This document shows, one piece after another, positions 52,672 through 60,615 of a stretch of 64,000 nucleotides of DNA. The DNA lies in NCBI GenBank assembly GCA_027487485.1, contig JAIYDN010000019.1:62001-126000 (forward strand), written 5' to 3'. The DNA is from Planctomycetaceae bacterium. Its GTDB lineage: Bacteria > Planctomycetota > Planctomycetia > Pirellulales > Pirellulaceae. Within the stretch, counting starts at the first letter, position 1. Every line of letters starts with the position of its first letter. The notes under the pieces were generated by a model. That model was not told the origin of the DNA. It saw only the letters and a list, made by a program, of their open reading frames with translations, and searched no databases. A program made the translations under genes and the position numbers.

Positions 52672-53862
52672 TTAGCTCTTCACTACTTTTCGCATCAACC
52701 AGGTCCCAATCAGAGCAAGCGTAATGTTGCCAAGCCAAAGCCCACTCGCCGGCCATCGCCCATCCTTTGCAAACTCCAACGCAAGACCAAACAATGGATA
52801 GTAGACCAACAGCGTGGGAATAAAGCAAACACCGAACGTCCACCAGTAGTCCGCACTCCGAATCAAAATTGCCATCGGCACACCCATCCAAACAAAAGCG
52901 AGACAACTGAAACCAAGCGCCCAACGTCGAGTCGGCTCAATCTTCAACCTAACAAGCCTCTTTTCATTGAAATCCAATGCGAACTTCTGAGAATGGTTGG
53001 ATCCATCGTAGATTTCAGAATAATGCCCCGAAGCCAAGGCAACCGAAAACTGAGTTGCCAAGCGTTCGCGCCGTCGATCGTTATCTGCTTTTTGCCTTGC
53101 AAGCTCCGCAGGTATTTGCTTGATGGAGTATTCCGACGGACTCGCATTCGAAGCATCCTTCTTCGAAGCAAAGTCTAACGGCAACTCCAAGAGCGTCATT
53201 CCCGGTTCCGTGATCTTTTTGCTGTCGTTAATGTTGATAAACGAATCCTGCAATTCGATCAATAACTTATCGGATCCAGGATCAATTGCGATCCTAGCCC
53301 GCTCGGCCGTGATCGTTCGCCACTGGTCATTGCTATGAATCCAAATATTCGGCTTGATCAACCAACGATCTTCAACTCCAGCTACGTGCACAGTGAGCCC
53401 TTTGCGACTGTCGTAAAATCGCTTTCGACTAAGTCCCGCATAGATCAGCTCGACCGACGATCGCATGATCACCTGCTCGATCTGAGGTCGACACCACGAA
53501 AAGGCTACGTCAACTAACCAAACTGCGGGGATGCTGACAAGAAACCCCAGCACAATCGCAGGTCGAAAAATTCTCATCGGCGAAATCCCCGCCCCCTTGA
53601 GCGCGATGATCTCGTTATCTGCTGAGATCCGACCGTAAACGCAACAGACAGAAAAAAGGAGCGTGGGCGGAACTGAAAACTGCAAAGCGATCACAAAAAT
53701 GTAGGGAATCAACTTTGCAATTTCAAGATACCCAAGACCCTCCGCGACCAAATGCTGCCCGGCTAATGCCAACGAAATCACCGCAGTCATACCGACCAAG
53801 GTAAACACGAACATTTTGATGACATCCCACAGGATGTATCTAGTGAATTTTCCAGGAAACAT
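52672..53862 (-). CDS. LptF/LptG-family permease (YjgP/YjgQ)
   Basis: A 396-residue protein with three N-terminal membrane segments (MFVFTLVGMTAVISLALAGQ, LIPYIFVIALQFSVPPTLLF, IFRPAIVLGFLVSIPAVWLV), a large beta-jellyroll periplasmic part with ITAERARIAIDPGSDKLLIEL, and three C-terminal segments (LGFSCLAFVWMGVPMAILIR). LptF/LptG are the inner-membrane half of the LptB2FG exporter for lipopolysaccharide or lipid A-like molecules. Only one permease is here, with two ExbD genes behind it. Which of LptF or LptG it is cannot be told. Confidence 0.87.
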   Translation of the reverse strand: MFPGKFTRYILWDVIKMFVFTLVGMTAVISLALAGQHLVAEGLGYLEIAKLIPYIFVIALQFSVPPTLLFSVCCVYGRISADNEIIALKGAGISPMRIFRPAIVLGFLVSIPAVWLVDVAFSWCRPQIEQVIMRSSVELIYAGLSRKRFYDSRKGLTVHVAGVEDRWLIKPNIWIHSNDQWRTITAERARIAIDPGSDKLLIELQDSFININDSKKITEPGMTLLELPLDFASKKDASNASPSEYSIKQIPAELARQKADNDRRRERLATQFSVALASGHYSEIYDGSNHSQKFALDFNEKRLVRLKIEPTRRWALGFSCLAFVWMGVPMAILIRSADYWWTFGVCFIPTLLVYYPLFGLALEFAKDGRWPASGLWLGNITLALIGTWLMRKVVKS

Positions 53863-54134
53863 AGCGGACGGAGTCTAGCTAGTTCGTTCAGCGATTACGA
53901 TGGCATTTTATGGCACATTTTCATTGGCATCTGCGGGAAGCGATCAGCCAAACTAGCCTACATCACCACATCATTGACTTTGGCATCATCCATCCTGGCA
54001 GATGCTTGAAAAACGAAATGCATGCAAAATAAGTCGACTAGATATTTCGACTCACTACAAATCGCCCCAAGCTTTTGGCAGACTTCGGCAAGGCTTTGCC
54101 AATAGCAACACCACCCGAAACACACCCTTCCATC

Positions 54135-54548
54135 ATGAAATCATTTCTCAACTTCGCCAAGGTCGTTTGGGCTTTCCCTAACACCTTCATAGGCCTTGTC
54201 ATTGGACTGACGGGGCTTTTGTTTGGTGGGCATGTAAGACGCGTTGGACGAGCCCTTGAATTCTACGAGGGGGGCATCAAGTGGTTCCTCCACCAACTGC
54301 CAAACGGCCACTTTATTTTAGCAATGACCTTAGGTCATGTGGTACTTGGCCAAACTGATGCATCGCTAGAGATTTCTCGCGAGCACGAGGCCGTTCATGT
54401 GGAACAGTATGAGCGCTGGGGACCTTTCATGCTGCCTGCCTACTTTTTGTCTTCCGTTTATGTTTGGCTGAGAGGCGGACGGCTCTACCGCGACAACCCC
54501 TTTGAACGCGAAGCTCGTGCTCGGGATCATCACGGGGAAAGCAACTAG
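54135..54548 (+). CDS. Membrane protein with an HExxH motif, unknown function
   Basis: A 137-residue protein with a membrane segment near residues 10-30 (FPNTFIGLVIGLTGLLFGGH), a central part (EFYEGGIKWFLHQLPNGHFILA), HEAVHVEQYERWGP carrying an HExxH pattern, then another membrane segment (FMLPAYFLSSVYVWLRGG). The motif and its setting between membrane segments suggest a zinc-dependent site, which is inference. No named family is recognised. The start is ATG 54135; an earlier TTG in frame at 54075 is less likely. It overlaps the convergent gene at 54545 by four bases at the 3' end. Confidence 0.65.
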   Translation: MKSFLNFAKVVWAFPNTFIGLVIGLTGLLFGGHVRRVGRALEFYEGGIKWFLHQLPNGHFILAMTLGHVVLGQTDASLEISREHEAVHVEQYERWGPFMLPAYFLSSVYVWLRGGRLYRDNPFEREARARDHHGESN

Positions 54549-55807
54549 GCAATCGATGTGCTGCTTGGCACTATCGTTTTGCATGTCGAAACGGCGGGAA
54601 GTATGCTGCGCAGTCGCAGTTCACAGACAATGCCAATCAACAGAATTGGAACAATGGGTATGTGAAGCAGTTCCTGCACGTCCTCCGCAATAACAACTCC
54701 AACAGCGAGCATCGCGTAGTACGCAAATCCATGACGTGGTGAAGTCGCCGCAAGCCAAAGAATCGGCAGCAGCAAAATACACAAATCGTAATGGTAAGTG
54801 TGCGGACTTACGGCAAGGGTCGTCGCCAATACCATCAACGCCTTTTCTGCCGAAACAATCGGATGCGATTTATCTGACAAAACACAATAGAGAAGATACA
54901 ACGTGAGAGGCACGCACATCGCCCACTTGCACCAAGTCACCCACGGGCCAGGTAAACTATATGCCAAGGTCATCAGATTGCACGACCATTCAATGCGATA
55001 GCCGGCTATCTCAGCATAGCTTCCGGCACTCTTCAAGCCATTCGCAAATGCTACCCAAGATTCCATAGGCACAATACAAAAAGCAGTGCCCCAAAGAACC
55101 AAGACCGAAACAGTCGCCCCGAGAAAAAATTGCCAGCGACGATGACGAAGCATCACTAGCGGCAACAGAAAGAAAAGAGTCGGCTTGATCGAGAGTATTC
55201 CGAATAATAATCCCGCAACAAAGTCTCGCTGCGATTGCAGAAACCTCCAGGTCAAACAAACGATCAGGAGCCAATAAACACTTTTTTGTCCTAACGTAAT
55301 GGAAAAAAGCAGCGACGGAAAAAGAAACAACCCCAACCCAATGTATCTCGATTTCATGTAGCTAGGTAACGAATCCACCAGTCCCTTTCCAGCAGAACAG
55401 GATTCCACGATCGTTGCAATCGTGCGAGCCGAAATCATCGCAGCAGCGACAAGCGATACCAACCAGAGCACAGTCGCCCATCTATACGGCAGAATCGCAA
55501 AGGGACTGAACAACATGTAATGAGGCGGTGGATAGACAGGCGGAAAATAGTTCTCGGAATCCCAACTGAAACCAGTCAATCGGGAATCGTACTGCCATTC
55601 CTTAAACGTCTCTAAATCATAAAGCTTCGACGCATTTCCCGTGACGATGAGCTTGGCTCCCACCCATTCCTGGAGAAAATCGGCGCCGTACGGCGATTTC
55701 CGATCCTCATCACTCCAATCGTAATTGGGCGCGAATAGCAAGTACATTCCGACAATCGCGCCAAGAACAACGGTTTGAAAACCTAGTTTGTTTACCAAGT
55801 GCTTCAT
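54545..55807 (-). CDS. Multi-pass membrane glycosyltransferase, GT87/DUF2029-like
   Basis: A 420-residue protein with about ten membrane segments (VVLGAIVGMYLLFAPNYDWS at the N-terminus, VLWLVSLVAAAMISARTIAT, FLLPLVMLRHRRWQFFLGAT). GADFLQEWVGAKLIVTGNAS is the loop with the DFxxxW-type pattern of GT87 polyprenyl-phosphate-mannose transferases. It would add sugars from a lipid donor on the outer face of the inner membrane. The ATG at 55807 overlaps the TGA of the upstream GGDEF gene by four bases (55804-55807). Confidence 0.75.
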   Translation of the reverse strand: MKHLVNKLGFQTVVLGAIVGMYLLFAPNYDWSDEDRKSPYGADFLQEWVGAKLIVTGNASKLYDLETFKEWQYDSRLTGFSWDSENYFPPVYPPPHYMLFSPFAILPYRWATVLWLVSLVAAAMISARTIATIVESCSAGKGLVDSLPSYMKSRYIGLGLFLFPSLLFSITLGQKSVYWLLIVCLTWRFLQSQRDFVAGLLFGILSIKPTLFFLLPLVMLRHRRWQFFLGATVSVLVLWGTAFCIVPMESWVAFANGLKSAGSYAEIAGYRIEWSCNLMTLAYSLPGPWVTWCKWAMCVPLTLYLLYCVLSDKSHPIVSAEKALMVLATTLAVSPHTYHYDLCILLLPILWLAATSPRHGFAYYAMLAVGVVIAEDVQELLHIPIVPILLIGIVCELRLRSILPAVSTCKTIVPSSTSIA

Positions 55808-58245
55808 GAGTTGGTTGGCACGCCAGATTCGCAGTTCACGGTGCGCAAATACGCACGCTGAATGGTCAAACACAAATCAATCAAATCCTGTAGCATCGGC
55901 AACAAAGATTCCCAGTCAGCAACAGCCTTTCGATCGGCTTCGCTAGCAAGTTCCTGAATCAGGCACGCAATCATTGGCATGTCGATTGCCTTCGCAATTT
56001 CCTGAAGAGTCTGCAAACGATTCTTGAGAACAATTGGGTTTCGTGAATCGAAACTGTGAATGACGCGTTCGAGTTGATATCCAATCATGATCGCTTGCTT
56101 GTCGGTCATGCCAGTGTCTCCCATCATTCCAGCAGGACGCCAGCCTAACGGAGACTCCGCGAATCGTTCAATTAGCTCAGGATCAAAAAGCTTTCCAGCC
56201 TGGTGTCGAAGTCGCTCAAGAGCCTCCTCATGACTGCACGGTTGAACGGCTAGCTCCGATGTCCATTCGTCGTACGCGTTAGCAATCGCGATGATTCGCG
56301 AACCGATAGGGATCGATTCGCCGCTCATGGCATCATTTCCGCTGAAAGGAACGTTCTGAAAACGAACAATGTCGACCAGATCTTGCGAATTAAAAGCCGC
56401 CTTACAAATCTCCAACCCGACTTCAATCCGTAAATCGCACGAACTTCCCCGGTGATTCTCTCGATCGTATTGCACCAAATGGGTATTGGCATCGGGAACG
56501 CCGATGAACCCAATGTCGTGAAGCATGGCTGCAATTTCTAAAGCATATAGTTTCCCAACTGGCATCAAGCCTCGAGCCAATGCAACACTCATTTCCGCGA
56601 CGCGGTGTGAGTGGGAAGCAATTTTCGGTAACCGGTGCGAAAGTGCAGCGTTGAGCGTCACAACGGCGTGATACGAGATGGGATGCTCTTCGATCTCGAT
56701 GGCACTCAGCTTTACCGCCTTCTTTTGTTCTGCATCGATTGCGTCTTGCGCCAGTTGCGGACTCCAGCAACGCACTGCGTTTCTCCCCCCGTGCTTGGCA
56801 GCATAAAGCGCCAAGTCCGCTTGCTCCAATTGAGCAGAAATGTTTGGCGCACCAAACAAACTGCAAGACACCCCAAGACTCGCGGTAACGCGATACGGGT
56901 CTGCCAGATGCTGTTGAATTCCTGCTCGAACAACTTCTGCTAGCGCAACCCCCTCCTCGGGCGTGGCCGAGTCCATGATCACACAGAATTCTTCGCCACC
57001 ATAACGAGCCAAAGTACCCTTGTTTTCAACCAACTTGGATACGGTTTTGACCAACCCTTTCAACACCGAGTCGCCCGCCGCATGCCCATGCTGATCATTC
57101 AGTTTCTTAAAGTGATCGACGTCCATCATGATCGTGATCAACCCACGGTCTTCCTTGTTTCGGTCTGGCCAGATCGCATCGATTCGCTCATAAAGTGCAC
57201 GGCGATTCAATGCACCTGTCAATCCGTCGCGCGACGCTAGCTCATGTAGAACATCGTTCTGACGACGAATCTGCTCCCTCGAGTACTCTAACTCGTGCAT
57301 CGCTTGCATCAGTGTTTTTCGTTGCTCTTCCATGACCGTGATATCTTCAAAACTAATCAAAGCCCCGGTAACTCGCTCCTCGCCATCCAAAACCGGTGTC
57401 GCATTCACAACAAAGCTAAGCTCGTTCCCCCCCTCAACCGACAGGTGGACTTTGACTGCCGTCCTTTGCATGTGCTCTCGAATAGCATATTCCCATGGCC
57501 ACTCTTCTTGGTTTTCCGATCGCCAAGGGAGCTCGCTCAAACTCTGCGCAACAAGGTCTTCCGTCGATCGACTTACGCTTTTCGCGAAGGACTCGTTTAC
57601 CAGCAGGATCTTGCCCCCAGAATCCAAAATCACAACTCCCCCCACAATGGTGTCCAAGGTGTTTCGGACTCGCTTGGGTACAGCACTTTTCGGATCCAAG
57701 ACACTCAATGCACGTGACAGGAAGAATGAAAAACTTCCAAAGTTCAAGCCAAATCCAAGCAGCAGCATCAGCAACCACTTGACCATCGCAGGCGAAAAAG
57801 TCGACGAAACAGGCGCAAATGCGATCTCAATCTCTGCCCAAACCTTTTCACCCCGATTGAGAGGGATTCGCAGTTGGTTGATGTTCGAGGGAGAGTCGAC
57901 AGGCAAATTCCAGTGCCGCGCATGATCGGGGCTGGAATAGATCACAAGACCGTCATACCGAACAATCTGAATGCTCTTCAAATCAGGAGAGTCAATCAGA
58001 GCAGAACGGCAAACCTTCTGTAATCCTGCAGGATCCTTACTTGAAACGTGAACAGAACAACTGGTCGCCAAATGCCTACTGATGTCCTGACGCGCTCTCT
58101 GTACATCCGTGTCCTGGAATGGAATCAAGCCTGTGATACCTCCAGCCAGCATCGGACCGAACGACATTGTCGCTAGGATGATGGCCATTTTGTAGGTAAT
58201 CTTCAGTCGAGGCATTCGAAATTCCGGATTCCACGTTACGGGCAT
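55804..58245 (-). CDS. Membrane diguanylate cyclase with PAS domain and degenerate HD-GYP domain
   Basis: An 813-residue protein with a periplasmic sensor flanked by membrane segments (MAIILATMSFGPMLAGGITG and MVKWLLMLLLGFGLNFGSFS), a PAS-like region (TIVGGVVILDSGGKILLVNE), then a GGDEF domain with the active motif RYGGEEFCVIM. No RxxD inhibitory site is visible just upstream of the motif. A following HD domain keeps HSHRVAEMSVALARG and MLHDIGFIGVP, but where HD-GYP enzymes have HHExWDGxGYP this protein reads VRFQNVPFSGNDAM, so phosphodiesterase activity is doubtful. It probably makes cyclic di-GMP in response to an outside signal. MPRLKITYKM, ten codons in, is an alternative start. Confidence 0.85.
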   Translation of the reverse strand: MPVTWNPEFRMPRLKITYKMAIILATMSFGPMLAGGITGLIPFQDTDVQRARQDISRHLATSCSVHVSSKDPAGLQKVCRSALIDSPDLKSIQIVRYDGLVIYSSPDHARHWNLPVDSPSNINQLRIPLNRGEKVWAEIEIAFAPVSSTFSPAMVKWLLMLLLGFGLNFGSFSFFLSRALSVLDPKSAVPKRVRNTLDTIVGGVVILDSGGKILLVNESFAKSVSRSTEDLVAQSLSELPWRSENQEEWPWEYAIREHMQRTAVKVHLSVEGGNELSFVVNATPVLDGEERVTGALISFEDITVMEEQRKTLMQAMHELEYSREQIRRQNDVLHELASRDGLTGALNRRALYERIDAIWPDRNKEDRGLITIMMDVDHFKKLNDQHGHAAGDSVLKGLVKTVSKLVENKGTLARYGGEEFCVIMDSATPEEGVALAEVVRAGIQQHLADPYRVTASLGVSCSLFGAPNISAQLEQADLALYAAKHGGRNAVRCWSPQLAQDAIDAEQKKAVKLSAIEIEEHPISYHAVVTLNAALSHRLPKIASHSHRVAEMSVALARGLMPVGKLYALEIAAMLHDIGFIGVPDANTHLVQYDRENHRGSSCDLRIEVGLEICKAAFNSQDLVDIVRFQNVPFSGNDAMSGESIPIGSRIIAIANAYDEWTSELAVQPCSHEEALERLRHQAGKLFDPELIERFAESPLGWRPAGMMGDTGMTDKQAIMIGYQLERVIHSFDSRNPIVLKNRLQTLQEIAKAIDMPMIACLIQELASEADRKAVADWESLLPMLQDLIDLCLTIQRAYLRTVNCESGVPTNS

Positions 58246-58699
58246 GCCTTTTTCAGCACGCCCTTTTTGGCTCGATGTGGTGCAACCACAACGAAACGAG
58301 CCAAAATACTGTTGCCTAGAGAATGACGCAGGTGGATTTCCTCAGAAGATTTACCTCGCTGAAGTTCTCCTCTTAGGTAGAACTTGACTCCTGCATCAAA
58401 TTTAACGACTGAATGGCGTGCCCCCCTATTACCCTTCTATTCGCCACAACCACTACAAATTCAATAACTCTGTGCATTTTCCAGTAAGGGTTATACCTAC
58501 AACGATTATTCCGTCTGGCGACATCGTAACATTCATAGCAGTTAGGTATCGGGAATCTTCATCTTCCGTCGACTGCAACCACTTGCGCGTCAATCCAAAC
58601 ACAACCAGCACTCGATACCCTCCGATAGTCGCACGTCCGGAATTGCATATCCATGGATGGATTAGCAATGTGCACGAGTTACATGGAGGTTGGTTGAGC
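58246..58699. other. Divergent intergenic region between GGDEF and TolC-family genes
   Basis: About 450 bases without a recognised gene. It holds the 58264-58306 hairpin near the GGDEF start and the ribosome binding site GGAGG (58685-58689) for the TolC-family gene. An in-frame extension of the TolC frame runs through it to 58418 but has no protein-like features. Confidence 0.5.
58264..58306. promoter_or_regulatory. Two-part hairpin just upstream of the GGDEF gene
   Basis: TTTTTGGCTCG (58264-58274) pairs with CGAGCCAAAA (58297-58306), enclosing a second perfect hairpin TGTGGT-GCA-ACCACA (58276-58290). It lies 18 bases before the start codon on the minus strand. The A-run rather than T-run on the 3' side argues against a terminator; a leader hairpin or protein operator is possible. 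Confidence 0.45.
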
Positions 58700-60583
58700 G
58701 TGAAGTATTCAAGGTGCATAGCAGAAATGCCATTGCAAGCATTAGTCGCAGGACTACTGCTGTGCTACGGTTCTGCGCTTGCACAAGACATCGCGCCCAA
58801 CCAGCCAACAGACCCGCTCATTAAATTGAACGTGGTAGCCGATCATTCCGAACCGGTCTCTAGCGATGACTTTGAACGCTTTTTAGCGTCAACCGCAGCC
58901 CCACAACAGCTTCCGCCCGAATCGGCTGCGCAGCCTCTTCCCGTGCCAGCAGGTAACTTAGGAACAGACCTGCCTGCTTCAGTCATAGAAGCTCGGGACA
59001 CTGTTTGGGCCCCTCTCCCCAATCAAGAACAACTCGCTGAGCAACCACCCCAAGCTGCAATGCCTGTTGCTCCAATCCATAGCGAAGAAATGGTTTTTGT
59101 TCCATGGTGGCAAGACCTTACACTTCAACCCTTATTAACTACGAACAACCAGCTTGCTGGCCAATTTGACTTAGAACAATTGGTTTGGCTTTCCATGCAG
59201 CACTCGCCCCGTGTTCAAAGCATCTTGATTGTTCCAAAGATCCAACGAACCGAATCCGAGGTTGCTGCCGGCGAATTCGACCCTCGTCGATTTGGCCAAT
59301 CGATCTACCACAACACCTCGGATCCTGTCGGAAACACACTGACAACCGGCGGACCGACAAGACTCAATGATGAATTCTGGCAAAACTCGGTTGGAATTCG
59401 AGACCGAAATGTCCTCGGGGGCAAAGCAGAACTCTCGCAAGCTATTGATGCAAGAGACAGCAATTCTCTTTTCTTCAAACCTAACAATCAAGCAGACACC
59501 AAACTCAGCCTCAACTACACACAACCATTAATGCGTGGTGCAGGGCGATTCTACAACACGTCTGCCATTCAATTGGCCGGTATTAAAACCCAAGAAACAA
59601 TAGCTACCGCCAACCGAGAACTACAGTTTCACGCTATGGATGTCATCAGCGCCTATTGGGAATTAACACTGAACCGTTATCTGCTCGCTCAAGCTCGTAT
59701 CAGCCAAGAGAGACTGATTCAAATCAAGCAAAAACTGGAAAACCGAGCAGGTATGGACTTGCTATCCAATTTCGTCTCGCGTGCCAGAGCGGCCATTGCA
59801 AAACAACAACAGCAGATTGAAATTGCAAAAGCAACCATCAAAGCACAGGAAGCGGTCCTACGCCAACTGGTCAACGCTCCTGAATTAGAGAACTCGATCT
59901 GCCAAGAAATCATCCCCCTCACGATTCCTGATATCGCCTTGCCCGGCGAGATTCTGGAAGACGAACTTTGGTCAGCGGTCATGTATCGCGGTGACGTTGT
60001 CGCCATTCAACAGACCATTGAATCCGCAGTCGTGCAAAGAAAGGTAGCGAAGAACGAATTGAAGCCAACGCTCGATTTGATCGCTGATTCCTATGTTCGA
60101 GGCCTGCGCGGCGACAATCAATTCTTAGAATCTTGGACGAACCAATTCGATACCGGTCGCCCTAGCTTCTCGAGCGGACTGAGCTATCAAGCGCCCGTAG
60201 GGAATCGATCCGCAAAAGCCAACCTAAGGGGACGCGAGCTCGAAATTCAAAAACTGATCTACGATTACTCGAATGCACTGAAAACAGCCCGAGCCGAAAT
60301 CGAAAGCGTGTTGGAAGAATCCAAGGGAACCTATGCAGCGGCACAGTCTTCCATCGAACAGATCTTGGCGTCTCAAGAAGAAGTACAATTGCACGAATCA
60401 AAAGTAGATTCGTTCTTTGGCGATAACCCGTCCGTGAGCAATCAACTGAACGATTTGCTCGACGCCATCGGAAGATTAACAGACGCGGAAAACCAAATGG
60501 CCGATCGTCAAATCCGCCACATGCTTGCCCTAGCGAAAATCAAATTTGAGTCCGGCACATTAATGACCATCACAGCGGAATAG
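58700..60583 (+). CDS. TolC-family outer membrane efflux protein
   Basis: A 627-residue protein. From GTG 58700 the signal peptide is MKYSRCIAEMPLQALVAGLL with ALAQ as cleavage site; GGAGG at 58685-58689 supports this start over the ATG at 58727. After a Pro/Ala/Gln-rich stretch, the TolC fold shows LVWLSMQHSPRVQSILIVPK, NYTQPLMRGAGRFYNTSAIQ, FHAMDVISAYWELTLNRYLL and long coiled coils (ARAEIESVLEESKGTYAAAQ). It should form the outer membrane channel of an efflux or secretion pump. Inner-membrane and adaptor partners are not next to it. It is convergent with carB. Confidence 0.87.
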   Translation: MKYSRCIAEMPLQALVAGLLLCYGSALAQDIAPNQPTDPLIKLNVVADHSEPVSSDDFERFLASTAAPQQLPPESAAQPLPVPAGNLGTDLPASVIEARDTVWAPLPNQEQLAEQPPQAAMPVAPIHSEEMVFVPWWQDLTLQPLLTTNNQLAGQFDLEQLVWLSMQHSPRVQSILIVPKIQRTESEVAAGEFDPRRFGQSIYHNTSDPVGNTLTTGGPTRLNDEFWQNSVGIRDRNVLGGKAELSQAIDARDSNSLFFKPNNQADTKLSLNYTQPLMRGAGRFYNTSAIQLAGIKTQETIATANRELQFHAMDVISAYWELTLNRYLLAQARISQERLIQIKQKLENRAGMDLLSNFVSRARAAIAKQQQQIEIAKATIKAQEAVLRQLVNAPELENSICQEIIPLTIPDIALPGEILEDELWSAVMYRGDVVAIQQTIESAVVQRKVAKNELKPTLDLIADSYVRGLRGDNQFLESWTNQFDTGRPSFSSGLSYQAPVGNRSAKANLRGRELEIQKLIYDYSNALKTARAEIESVLEESKGTYAAAQSSIEQILASQEEVQLHESKVDSFFGDNPSVSNQLNDLLDAIGRLTDAENQMADRQIRHMLALAKIKFESGTLMTITAE

Positions 60584-60592
60584 CGCAACCTG

Positions 60593-60615
60593 ATTAGGCA
60601 ACCGTTTAGCCTAAT
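60593..60615. repeat. Hairpin between the convergent TolC-family and carB genes
   Basis: ATTAGGC (60593-60599), 9-base loop, GCCTAAT (60609-60615). It overlaps the carB stop region and may slow transcription from either side. There is no T-run, so terminator strength is doubtful. Confidence 0.4.

Noticed and set aside
58418-58699. N-terminal extension of the TolC-family gene to an upstream start
   Set aside because: The added 94 residues show no domain and would bury the signal peptide; GGAGG before GTG 58700 supports the shorter form.
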